Assembly (NCBI RefSeq): GCF_963678635.1
Contig: NC_087062.1
Coordinates: forward strand, 78,927,200 to 78,991,199
Reading direction: 5' to 3'
DNA: 64,000 nt
Source of the DNA: Symsagittifera roscoffensis
Lineage: Eukaryota > Xenacoelomorpha > Acoela > Convolutidae
Position numbers and translations under genes: made by a program. The notes beneath the pieces are model-generated. The model was given only the letters and a program-made list of their open reading frames with translations, was not told the origin of the DNA and did not search any database. Positions within the stretch are counted from its first letter, which is position 1; each line of letters opens with the position of its first letter. Below, in pieces: positions 11,041 to 22,300 of this stretch.

Positions 11041-12751
11041 AAACATAGAAATAAAATAAACCCATTTCTTCCTGCTTTAAAATATTTATAAATGTGAAGT
11101 TTTCATTAACGCTTTTATAATGCTTAAAAATTTGTGAAGTTTACCTAACATTTTGTATACTGAGCACTAAACTTAGTTTAATATTACAAAAAAATAAGAT
11201 TACGAATATTATCCTACAAAGATTCTACAATGAATAACGGTTCTCTATGACACCCAAAAGGTTATGCCAAAAATCATGAACACCGATTTAATTCTTAACC
11301 GAGATCGAAAACAGTCAAGTACGCTAACAATTTTGGACCATAAAGATACAGGGATCGGAACCCAATGGCTCAAACAAAAAAAGTTTTTCGACTTCAACAT
11401 ATTTGCAAAAAAAATTGCAAAAGGCCAGGAGTTTAAAATATCACAGTTTTATGAGTCTATAATAATTTCCTTTTCAGGCGGTTTTATTAGCTGAAAATTC
11501 AGTATTACACTTAAGGTAATGTCAAATTACCCTACGTACAATAACGAGAATTATTAGAGTGAAACCTTTGATGAAAGACCTAGCCAATGTAAAATTTTAA
11601 CAAACTCATTCTGCGAAGGTTATTTGCACCATCGTATTCCTCTTAGGGCCCAAGTAGGGACCGATGACATTTATTATTATCTTTGTAGTTTTCAAGTTAC
11701 AAAATGCAAACTAGAAGAAATTCATCAAGAAGGGAAATATCACCTCGTTTCTTCTCAACACATTGAATAAAATTTTCATCAATATTCTTTATCATAAAAT
11801 GGGCGAACAACGTTTTTCGACCGGACCCGCCGCAGATTTATGCCAGCATTTGTTGGTGGCTGTATGCAGCCTTTGAGACTCTTATGATTCGCTCCTCACA
11901 ATTTGGCCAAAATATCTATTCGGTAGTTCGAAATCCACAACATGCAGGCATTTGAACCCTTAAATAAAACAAATTTCCGAAGCAACACTTTGATAATTGA
12001 ACGGCATCATTATTATGATTATTTACATAAAATTTTGCATCCCTAAAATCAGATGAACATTTCTTTACTAAAACTGTGAACATGGATTGTTGCAGGGGAT
12101 AAAACCGAAGAAAAACTAATCCCCTTATCTTTTGAAAATTATACAGTTTGCAATTTGTCTGTTTAATTTTCCTTTTCTTCGATATTTCATTTTAATTTGA
12201 TTCTAATTCAAATCTTTTCTATTTCTTGTCAAACAATGAAACAAAAATTGCTGGTTATGACAACCAGGTGGACTTACATTTAAGATTAGGGGTTAAATAA
12301 TGCCCAAATTTCCATTTTTGCTTTAACTACATAAGTTTAATATCTGAGCTTAACTCAGTGTCGGAAAATGCTTTATTCCTGTGGTTAATAAACACCATGA
12401 TCGTCTTTTTTCGTTTGTATTCCTGTGGTTAATAAACACCATGATCGTCTTTCTTCATTTGTTTTCCGTGGTGGGTTTGTGTGAAACCACAAGATTATAT
12501 TTTACAGCTTTTATATATAAAATTTTACACTTTTGTAAATGTCCTTCATTATTCAAATTTGATAATAAGCCTTAGTATCCGAAGGTAATTCGGGATTTTG
12601 AATATTTACTTATTTTATATTGTTGTTTAGCAAAATGCAATATGACCCAACTTTGAATTGGAACTGCCGAAATGCTGACACAGCACCAGAGAAGTTTAAA
12701 TGAAAGCTGCCTCTCAGGAAGAAACAACGAAAACCTGTAGCAGTACAATCT
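11041..12751. other. Non-coding 3' internal part of the LTR element
   Basis: A/T-rich, with no RT, RNase H or integrase motif in any frame that I can see. A 76-codon open frame at 11264-11494 is not convincing. It contains a 44-bp tandem duplication at 12374-12461. Confidence 0.5.
12374..12461. repeat. Tandem duplication, period 44 bp, two copies
   Basis: The block 'tattcctgtggttaataaac' with 'accatgatcgtctttttt' occurs twice in direct succession (12374 and 12418), with minor differences near the end of the second copy. Confidence 0.9.
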
Positions 12752-13309
12752 TTGTCAATGGACGACGGGTTAAATAAGAACCCTCGGAATTTTCTCAGTT
12801 TGACTCAAAGATTGGAACTGCAGAAGTGCAGAGAAGCCAAATTGGATACGGAAAATCTAAAATTTATAACGAGTTTAAAGTACTCAATAAAGCAAAATTA
12901 TAACAGATGGAAACTGCCATCGTTTATTGAAGTCGTCAACTCAACGACAATGGAAAAGGCGATGATGCCTATCGAGTTCATAACCCAGCAACAAGTGGTT
13001 ATAAAGAACGAAACCAACTTCTGGAAATTAAAGAAGAGGGAGGAACACGGCTACATCCTCAAGGCAGGAGGCACGCAAGTCACCATCTCGTTTGAGGGAA
13101 TAACTGCCTTTCCGAACCATGTAAAAAACAAACTGGAAGAACAAGACGACATTCAAGAACTTGCAGACGGAATGTGCAGACTGCGAATCAAGAACAAAAT
13201 CAAAAAGAAGAAAAACGTGAAGTTGCAACAAAAACTCGAGGCTTCACAGAGGAAGATAGCGATCCTCAGATCATACAACGTGGAGCTAGAAGCCGGAAGG
13301 AAGCTCTAG
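12752..13309 (+). CDS. 185-aa basic, coiled-coil-like protein of the LTR element
   Basis: An ATG-to-TAG frame with clearly higher GC and more even codon use than the A/T-rich DNA around it. The protein is charged. Residues 20-55 and 145-185 are Lys/Glu/Leu/Gln-rich and look helical, the latter beginning after a very basic KNKIKKKKN run and probably forming a coiled coil. The middle (about 85-125) has a possible beta-rich stretch (HGYILKAGGTQVTISFEG). I recognise no family. It occupies the position of a 3' accessory ORF, about 150 bases before the polypurine tract. It is intact although gag and protease are damaged, which argues for a useful or recently acquired gene. RNA binding is possible but not shown. 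Confidence 0.55.
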   Translation: MSMDDGLNKNPRNFLSLTQRLELQKCREAKLDTENLKFITSLKYSIKQNYNRWKLPSFIEVVNSTTMEKAMMPIEFITQQQVVIKNETNFWKLKKREEHGYILKAGGTQVTISFEGITAFPNHVKNKLEEQDDIQELADGMCRLRIKNKIKKKKNVKLQQKLEASQRKIAILRSYNVELEAGRKL

Positions 13310-13441
13310 ATGAAACCTAACCTATCTTTATAACTTTTTCATTTGATGTTCTTTTTAAATTTTATAACTACAGTATTTAACCATTAAAGTGTTTAAGTTT
13401 TCACCATGGTAACTGTAAGAATCGAACAGCTTAATTTTCTT

Positions 13442-13455
13442 AAAAAAGGGGTGAG
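13442..13455 (+). promoter_or_regulatory. Polypurine tract
   Basis: AAAAAAGGGGTGAG ends one base before the 3' LTR start (TGTAGTATT). A purine run here is the plus-strand primer of LTR elements. It also fixes the element's orientation as plus. Confidence 0.75.
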
Positions 13456-13456
13456 T

Positions 13457-14608
13457 TGTAGTATTGAAAATACTACACAGACAAAAGACCATTGTCTTAA
13501 TTGTATGTTTAACGACCGAATTCTAAATTGGAGCGTGCCATTTAAATTAAAGCCTCTTTTCACTAAATCAGATATTGACTGATTTACTCTTATTAGGACT
13601 ATAAAATCTTGTTTTGAAAATCCACTCCTTTGAAAATACTTGTCCAATTTTTCTCATTTTTTCATGCTCACTATTTTAAAAGGGCGGCGATTATTAACAT
13701 GTCCCTTTTAACTTTAACTTGAAGCAAAATGGATAAATATTTAGCAGTCTTGCCGGCTGCACTGAAATTCTCCTTGCTTTGATTAAGCAGAGATGCATCT
13801 GCAATATGATGCATCAGAGAGAGTAATTTGAATTTTTAATCAGACAAACTGAAGGCTGCGGTTTTTATCAAAAGGGACTAATAAGTTAAAGATATTCGAT
13901 TTGAAAAAATCAAATAAAAACTAGTTGAAAATTCCCTTATAAGAAAGTGAGAACAAAGGAGCAGGTGAAACCTGAATAATTAAAGATTGAATCAGCCGCC
14001 GGTTTATGCTTACGAGCAAAATGACTGGCCTGAAATCTTCAGTGTTTCATTTTGCTCAGTAAGCAGCAAATTAGATCTCTTCAGTCAGACCTTTTCAAAA
14101 TAAATAATTTTTCTTTTCTGCTTTTACAATAAAATTGAACTAGCCTTTTTTCACAAATAAAAAAGAGAATAAATTATCATTTAAAGTTCGATAAAAATAT
14201 AAATCGGGATACTCGAGAGACCCACACCTGAGGAAGTCTGGACTACAAGTACCCAAAGGACTACGGCAAAGACGATACTGACGCCCAAACCAGAAGTGCC
14301 GAAGTGGACACAATCAAGGGCGACCCATACATACTAATCAGCCATCAACCTTAGTAAGAAGATAAAATATTGATGAACAAAATAAGATTAGCTCAACCTC
14401 CCCTCATAGGCATATTTCTCTAAGCTGTTCGATTCGTTTATATAATCTAATAACCCAGTGCTTTGTATTTAACCAACTAATTAATTCATACCTTTTATAA
14501 CTATTGTTTCTACTCTAACTTTTGTCAAGACAACTTGACGATCTAAGGTGAGACTTATAACTTAGGATAAAATTACTAAGCATTCAACCAGCAATGAGCG
14601 CTTAGTAA
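13457..14608 (+). repeat. 3' long terminal repeat
   Basis: A near-identical partner of 4866-6018. It starts with TGTAGTATT and its inverted copy AATACTACA, and ends '...cttagtaa' directly before AATCT at 14609-14613. Few substitutions separate the two copies. Confidence 0.85.
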
Positions 14609-14613
14609 AATCT
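14609..14613. repeat. Target-site duplication, right copy (AATCT)
   Basis: Repeats the five bases directly before the 5' LTR (4861-4865). Confidence 0.8.
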
Positions 14614-15480
14614 CATGGCAGTCCTAATTCTCAGTCCTAATTTTCAAGTGTAATGGGGTAATTTATTGCTGCAATAATTCATCATGTCTAGAAAATGTCG
14701 CCTAAGATATAAGTCTAATTTGCAAATCTAGAGCTCGAAGTTTTGTGGGGGAGAGAGAGGTACGGGTTTTCGATAAAAGTTTCATGGGCAGTCCTAAATT
14801 TCCATGCTTTAATCGCATTCGAGAAGCCTTGTAGGATTGTTTATTGCTGCATTATTTCATCATAACCAGAAAATGTTACTTAAGATTTAAATCTAATTTG
14901 CAAATCTAGAGCTTCAAGTTTTGCGAGGAACGGCGAACTAAGGTTTTTGATAAAAATCTGAAGGACAGCCCTAATTTTCAAGGCTCAATTTCAACGAGAA
15001 GTCTTGCGAGTTAATTTATTGCTGCATTATGCCATCGTAACCAGAAAATTACCCTTAAGATAGAAATCTAGATGTCCAAATTTTGCGTGGGACGCAGAGG
15101 TAAGGATTTTCGATTATACAAGTTTGATAAGGCAGTCCAGACCTAGTTTTACAGGTTTCTTTTTTACGAGACGTTTGTTGAGGTACATTATTCCTGCCAG
15201 GTTTCATTGCTATCAGAAAATTCAATTTTTGAGTGGTAGGGAGAGGGAACGATTTTTGATAAACATCTGAAGGGCAGTCGGCTGCAAAGTTTCGAAGATT
15301 CACTTCTTACGAGAAATATTGTGGGCTAGGTTATTGCTGCATTATTTCACCATAACCAAAATTTTCACCTAAACCATTACCAGAGAGGGCGTGCGCAGCC
15401 ACCTTAACTTATCACCATCGGCTTTTCTGGCACTTATTTGTGATTGATTGTTCAAATGTGCAGCCGACTGTTTATGACGT
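14614..15480. repeat. Satellite array, about four or five ~175-bp units
   Basis: Successive units share 'tttattgctgcattatttca', 'ccagaaaatgt', 'aatctagagct', 'aagttttg', a G-rich stretch, 'tttttcgataaa' and 'atgggcagtccta' in fixed order. The first units, nearest the LTR element, are the best preserved. The array ends with the 'gagagggcgtgcgcag' segment also found at the end of the 2290-3030 array. Confidence 0.7.
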
Positions 15481-18469
15481 AAAATATATTTTATTGCCCT
15501 AAGTAATCAGAGTGCTCCAATTAAGTGCTAACTCATAAAACGTGCAATGCCCATAAGTGAAAATAAGAACTGTAGTTGGGCTAACTTTGAACAAAAATAG
15601 ATATTAATTAAGATTGCGATCAGAAAATTTGTTGCTACCACTCTGACTAAGGTCTTTGATACCAATCATTATTTTCCCACTGCATATATCGTGTTTTCAG
15701 CTTGGCACAATTTCAAATGTTTATAGCTTTAAGTATCAACTGCAAAATTGACGGAAACTTCAAACAACTAGATCATTTTGTTACCTCAACTTGAATGTGT
15801 GTTAACTGCGATTAAAGAGCTGGCATATAATTTTCTGAGTGAGAAAATCTATTTGTGATAAGAAAACATTTATTTGATATTGTGATAAAACAAAGGTAGT
15901 TTCGAAGAAGTCATAAAAACCAAGTCGAGATTAACTGACACAGACATAAAACATGCCGATTGCCGAGTTTATTGTTCAAAATCGATTTATGCATTGAATG
16001 GGAAAGATTGCTTTCGAAAAAACTTTATAGTTTTGATATCATAGTTGTACAAAAAATCACATCCAATTTATGAAATCTATTTTTTTTTCAAAAATAAACT
16101 TGCTGCGGCTTCTTTAAGCACCTTCGTTCTAACTTTTCTGCTTCAAATGCAATTAGTTTTATTGATACAGCTAAACTCTTTTTTAGCACCGGGTGGTCTC
16201 GCCTTCACCTGGCTAACTTCTGTTGTCAAACAACTTCAGTCCAGGCCATTTTGCACTACCATATCAGTCGAGAAGGGTATGAATAAGCCGACTGCTTGTG
16301 GTGTTGACCTTAATTTTCAAAATAAGAAAAAAAATGTTTTTTGATTTCGCTTTTTGTTTTTTCAATTTGTATGTGCAAGTTTGGTCAATGGAAAAGTAAT
16401 TAAATAAATAATTGTGGTTTCTCTGCGATTCGCAGAAGAGCTACAAAATTCTATCGAGCCTGTCAAAGCATACTCCGTTTCTATTATTTCCCCTCATTCC
16501 AGACTGAGTTATTTTGTTGAGCGAAGCTCTTTTTATGCAACTCAAGGCCGTTTTTCTTGAGTCTAGAAGTTCCACGTGATATAATTTCAATAAATATAAT
16601 TTCAATAAATAACCTGAAGATAATAAAAAACCGAAGTTGTTTTTTTTTTCAATAAAATCTAAACTGAAAAGAATGAGGAACGAGTTTTTTCGAACGAGTT
16701 TTTTCTTCAAATCAATTGTTGCAGTTTAAAAAACGCTAAATGCCTGCTTGCGAAGCCGTAAAACAGAGCAGGCTTTGCAATGAGATAATGCAAGAAAGTT
16801 GACTAGACTCCTGAACTTTTTTTCAACATTCGCAGGGATCATTTTGCTTTTTTTGTATTGAATGTTCCTACGAAAAATATACCAGATTTTTCTCAAAATG
16901 TGAAATTCCCCGCATGTCGTAAAACTTGATCCGGACGGTACTTTGCAACTCTTTACTCTGCCTTCAGGCAGTTCTACTAACTGGACATTCTCCAGACATA
17001 ATACCTATTAACCTATTTTTAAACTAATCTCGTCTGAGTACTAATCAGAGGCATGGTTGCGCAATTTCCTTTTTCTGCCAATTTGTCATAAAGAAACTCT
17101 TAATAGTATTTCCTGGCTGTCTAACTCGCATTGAGTTACAATAGCACTATCTGCCGTATAATCAGGTATTACTCAATCATTATTCTCTTTGTGTGCCAGG
17201 TGGTACGTTTTAGCCCTGTTAAGGGGCTCGATTAATATAAGGCTAGTTATTTGCCATAACCCAATGGCAGTTTGGTTTTGAAAGGGAAACTATTATTGTT
17301 TTCGCTGGTGGTCTTACTACTTCTGTTTTTGTGCAGAAAGGCTTGCCGTGTCGATTGTTAAACAACAAACAAATAAGACCTTAAATCACCGCTGAATATT
17401 TATTGTTTTGTGATCCGATCCGAAATTATAATCTCAACTTTCACTCCCTTGAGATATGAAGACCAAAAGTCAAAATTTTCATTCTTCCTCAGTCCTCAAA
17501 GCCAACTATGTTCCACACGCGCCACACGGGCTAATCGAAGCTGCAGATATATGGATCATTTAAATCTATTATTTACTCGTCAGCTGTTATTTTTGCCGCC
17601 TGGGTGCAGATATTATTTGCATAAATCGCCCAAAATTGGTAATTTTTGAGACTGTTACAAAAACAATTGAAGGCGTCCCAAACGCTGTTAAATTAACCAG
17701 TGTACACTAAAAAAAGAAAATTTCTCTTCATGACGAATTTCGAGCCGAGAATTCCGGTAAAATCTAAACAAATCACCAAATTCATTCATTACGAACCAAG
17801 AGATTATGGCCAAGGTTGATTATTTTTCGATATGAGAGCCAGTTTTAAACAAAGTCTATGAGAAGACCCCAGTTTGGGTTAATTAAAGCGTTACATTAGT
17901 TTTAAATCTCTAGACCTTATAAATTTTCGTGTTTTCGAGATGCTCATCTTTCAAGGTAAGTGTCTTTTTGAATGTTTCCTCATTGACTGAAGTGTTGCAA
18001 GTCCAGCAAAAATTTTGCAGATGGTTAGTGGCAAGCCAACTTCTCCATCCAGACAGATACTTTTGTAAAAATAAAACAGTTATAAACGTATTAAGCCAGC
18101 AGAATATGTCAAAGAACTGAGAAAAACTTTTAAAAAATTTACGTAAAATCAACATTTCTCAAAAATGTTCTATGCCGGAACTTTTCTGTCTAAAAACTAA
18201 TTAAAAATTACTCTACTCAGGAAAGCCAAAATAGATAACGTATGCAGTATGAGCATTATAAATTCGTTTATATGCAACCGCACCTGACTGCTGGCTAGGG
18301 GCGGATTTAGAGGAGGGATTTGACCCCTTCGCCATCCGAAGGTCCCCTTTTGGTACTATTTAACGACATTCAATTTGGCCGACGAACCCTAAAATTTAAT
18401 TTTATGTATATCAAATTTGAGTCGGAAGTGTACTCCTAGAAACACGACTATTTGATGAAAACTGTTTTT
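15481..18469. other. AT-rich intergenic region, no supportable gene
   Basis: Open frames of 63-99 codons occur on both strands. The least AT-rich are a plus frame at 16045-16344 and overlapping frames on both strands near 17910-18155. None matches a family I know, and none has both a good start and convincing splice borders. A sequence GGGGCGGATTTAG at about 18299 resembles the ends of some hAT-type elements, but I found no partner end. Confidence 0.4.
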
Positions 18470-18704
18470 TTTTCCTAATTATTCTGGGCTGAGCAAGCTT
18501 TTCTCATCCTCAAGCAACGGCCCGGATCATGTTGGGCTTCGAACATCCAGCGTTTCAGTCGAGAGGCTGAGACGTAAGTTCTAACAACGGTGGTGAAGAC
18601 CTTACGTCTCAGCCTATCAATCGAAAGGCCGGATGTTTGACGCCCAACATGATCCGTGCCCGTTGCTTGAGGATAAGAAATAATTGCCAGAAAAATTAGG
18701 AAAA
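18470..18704. repeat. Foldback (hairpin) repeat with ~105-bp arms
   Basis: The left arm 18470-18578 is the reverse complement of the right arm 18601-18704 with few mismatches, including the paired blocks 'atcctcaagcaacgg' / 'ccgttgcttgaggat', 'gatcatgttgggc' / 'gcccaacatgatc' and 'ctgagacgtaag' / 'cttacgtctcag'. Only about 22 bases separate the arms. The arms are GC-richer than the surroundings. Such foldbacks are commonly small DNA transposons; no target duplication is evident. Confidence 0.8.
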
Positions 18705-18817
18705 GACTGCATGCGATCTTAACCGGTGCACGATATCGGTTCTCCGTGGATATGTGAAGTTTCTATGTTGGCCTTTTCCTTTGCGGATAAATGGTCTTAA
18801 AATAATCTAAAATGCAA

Positions 18818-19342
18818 ACAAAGCAAGACTGCTCATATCAGGGCGAAGCCCTGAATGTTCCGACTGCCTTTCAAGGTCTATGGAGCATAGTAATAACATA
18901 AAAAATTTAAATATAATAAATTAAAATGAAATTTTCTAAAGTTTGAGATTTTTTTGTGAAAATCATCTCCCCACGCGCCATATAAAGTACAAAGTGATAG
19001 ATTTTGCTCCTAGTAACAAATCAATTATGGAAAATAAGCTTCCTTCAACTAATTTGGAACGATTTCTGAGACGGATTTCTCACGCGTTAATAGCACAAAT
19101 TATATCGCGCGTTAATTGTCCCAAATTGGCCAAAACGGCAATCTTCAAACCCCCATAAGTGTAGGAAAAATAATCACAGGTGAAAGATATTTTTTTCAAA
19201 TTTAAGCTCAAGACAACAATACCTTTTGAATATTACAAATAAATCTCGTCAAAAATGGTTAGCTGAAAAGTCGAATTTCGACAGAAAAAAAACCCATCCC
19301 GAGCACAAATATTCAGTATTTTTTGTTACGAAAGTCGGAAAA
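18818..19342 (-). repeat. Dispersed ~0.5-kb repeat, copy 1
   Basis: The reverse complement of this segment matches 35102-35614 along its length: 'aagcaagactgctc', the palindrome CAGGGCGAAGCCCTG, 'ccatataaagtacaaa', 'gaacgatttctgag', 'gcgttaatagc', 'ccaaattgg', 'cacaggtgaaa', 'cccgagcacaaatattc' and 'gttacgaaagtcgg' all have partners in order. A third fragment with only the palindrome/GCAGTCTTG end lies near 20193-20236. The family is unknown and no coding frame is shared. Confidence 0.75.
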
Positions 19343-22300
19343 ATTACATGAAATTGTTAATTTAATCATGTTTAAAGAAAATCATGCGTTACAAAATAAC
19401 ATGAAGAACCAAATGAAAAATTTGAACATCGGCTGTTTCCGATCGTCTGATATGCTCATTTATTGAACATTTATTTGCAGGCTGACATGTTCAATTTCAT
19501 TACAACTTACATAAAACTACTGAGCTTCTTTGTAGATAATAAACAATTTCTTCAACCAAATTTTCTGAAAAAATTGTTAGGTTTTATGCGGATTTGTGGT
19601 TTTCGTCAAATGTTTTGGCCTAGTTTGGAATACAGAGTAGTTTTAATGTTTGTTATATTTCACGTAGGATGGTTTTCGTGTAATACAAAAATTCGTAGCT
19701 CAAACTTATACGTGACAATATTTTTGTTTTTGGCTTAACGGGGTCGACCAAAGTTTTGTCTGCTTGATTGCCCCTTAGTAAATGATTTCCCATGCTTGAT
19801 TAACACCGTTTTTGAAACTTACTTGAGACAAACGTAATTTTTGTAGATGTATGTTCATAAACGTCTTTTCAGGTAATTTTTCAAGTTTTTCAAATTTTTT
19901 AATTCAAGTAATATTTTTTGTTGTATTGAAAATGTTGGGTCAATTTTGAATAGTTTGTAAGTCGCGAAATTTCAAACATTTTTGATCAAAGAGTGGCACA
20001 TACAATTTCATCAAGCTCTTGAATTATCTTAATTTAGTTTAGACACTATAATTGAGCTAAATGATGTGTTAATTTTTGTTTCGTTCTCCACTTTAGATGT
20101 GGTGAAGAAGGTTTAAAAAACAATTTTTTTTTGTAAGTTTTTGAAAGTTCTATTTTTTTTCTGCAAAAATTTAATTCGCACACCATAAAAGACAGACGGA
20201 ACATTCATACCTTCGTTCTGATACGAGCAGTCTTGCTTTATTTAATTATGAAAAAGAAGAACAATAAAATCATGACTTAAGTTTTTGAACTACCGCCTTT
20301 TTGTTATTATAAGCAAAACATCAAAGTAAACTTAATGATGCTGAGTTACTAAAGATATACACATCATTTAATTTTTATTAAGATTATTTGCTGATCCAAA
20401 ATTTGTCAAGACGTCTTAAAAAAAGGCTTAAGTAGCGGTCAGCTAAGAAAAAAAAGACGTCCAATTTTGGAAATTGGGAGATCCGGAGATTAACTCTGAT
20501 ATTAAAATAAAACTTATCATAAAATAAAATTACCCAATTTGAGTCGCAATGATTGCAACGTCAATGAGTCGCAATGAGTCGCAGCAATGGTTCTTTCAAA
20601 AATCAATTTAACTTATCTTACTCATTTTATAATTTCAGAATTACAGAATTTACAAAAATATTAAATTGATTTAGGTAAATCGGCACTTCGCAGCGGATAG
20701 CCCACAATCTCTGCGCACTTTCTGGCGTAGTTGAATTGTCATATCACGAGTGACACAAATCAACGGAACTGCTCTAAACCACTAAAAACAGCAGTTGATA
20801 AGACTTCAAGCGGCGGAAAATTATTCAGAGTTGACTTGTTTTGTGGTAGATCACTCGTTTTAAAGTGTACAAAGCAGAAATTTACAAATGAGCACGAATT
20901 GTTTTTTATAATCTGACTGACCAAGTGCTGCTCTTTGCTGATTAATATAATAAGAAACTGTGAAAATATTCAAAAAAACGTGTAATCAAATTCTTCATCT
21001 GGTCATTTAACATAACTTTGGTCATAACTCATAAATCACTGTCCCAGCATCGGGTAATTCGTCATACTTGCTTCCTACGCATTATTCGCTCATCATAGCT
21101 TTTTTCAGTTCATCTCGCTCTTATTTTTATATGTTTGTTTTTCGAATCTGTAAACTTATTTCGGAATCAAATCATCAGGTCAGTTTTCTAGTTTGTAGAA
21201 CTAATAATTTTTTTTAAACTTTAAAGAGAACAATTATTGGAGGCAGCTCTTTTCCGTTAAATTTTTTTCGACACTGGTCGTAATTTTTCTCGAAATTACA
21301 ACAGTTTCTGAACTACACAAAATTTGAAACTCTTTTTGAAATGAAAGTTGCCAATTATTAAAAATGGGCTTCCTTGGGGTGATGCATTCAAAAAAATCTT
21401 GTTTGAATTTTTCCAATCTTAAGTGTCCTTTAGGCTTGAGAGCTATTCAATGATTGCCCCGAAAATCCTAAATCCGCGCTTGATGCAATCACAATAATAA
21501 ATACGCCAAAAATGTTGGTATTTCTTTTAAAGTTTTTCATTGTCTGAAGTTAGCGGCAAAGTTTCAAATTCAAAAATTTCTTCTCTACAAAATTTGGGGT
21601 TGAAAAATTCAATCAAAAAATCTCTTAAGCACCATTAGGTCTCCGAGATCCAACCGAGCCGTCTTAAATCCTCTAAAAACCCATCCCACAGTTATGGACA
21701 TCGAAATGTGCTGATAGCCTAAACAACCAATTTTCAAAATTGATTTAGTTTTTCAGCAATTTATCAATTAGTTCAAATAATTACTTTTTAAATTAAAAAG
21801 CATAGGTGCTGTTTATGGTGCCATCTTAATCCGTCAGATGATAATAAATAATCTCATGAACTAGATGTTAATTGATTAGTATAAAATAAACCATTAAAAG
21901 TGTGGTAAAATGTGACGAAGCAATTAAACAATTATATCTCGCAGATACAATTTTGGTGTTCTTGATTTCAATTTCGTCAAAATTTTTAACCAAGTTATTG
22001 GATCATTATGCCGGGTTTAACAAAAAATCAGATAAACTCCTCGTTAATTTAAAGATACCTCGACTAATCAATGGATGCTTTTGAAAGTTATAACATCGAT
22101 ACACGGGTCTACTTCGAGTTTTGCAATAGCAGTGGTAAGTATCATACGCAAACAATATAGACACCCCTCACATTTTCCATAATTCCCGTCCGCTCTCCCT
22201 AAGAGCCAGCAACAAACAACATCCTTCCCTTTCCATTTGAGCGAGCTAACTTTTAAGTACCTAGAAACAAAAAAAGTACCGCACTTTTTAGCAGGTATTT

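Larger units (their letters stand above)
4866..14608 (+). mobile_element. Complete but non-autonomous LTR retrotransposon (gag-pro only)
   Basis: The element is about 9.7 kb. It has two near-identical LTRs (4866-6018, 13457-14608), a 5-bp duplication AATCT outside both, a TGG-type primer site candidate three bases after the 5' LTR, and a polypurine tract just before the 3' LTR. The internal region holds a long leader with two related mini-ORFs, a Ty3/gypsy-type gag with a CCHC knuckle, a damaged protease and the short post-protease linker. There the pol frame stops at 11038-11040, with no reverse transcriptase, RNase H or integrase anywhere before the 3' LTR. A 185-codon ORF of unknown function lies near the 3' end. 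Movement must have relied on enzymes supplied by another element. The LTRs differ at few positions, so insertion is fairly recent relative to the satellite it interrupted. Confidence 0.85.

Noticed and set aside
16045-16344. 99-codon frame as a host exon
   Set aside because: Only moderately GC-rich, begins at a non-ATG codon, has no clear splice sites and no known motif.
18290-18320. hAT transposon end (GGGGCGGATTTAG)
   Set aside because: Only one end resembles the pattern. No partner terminal repeat or 8-bp duplication was found.
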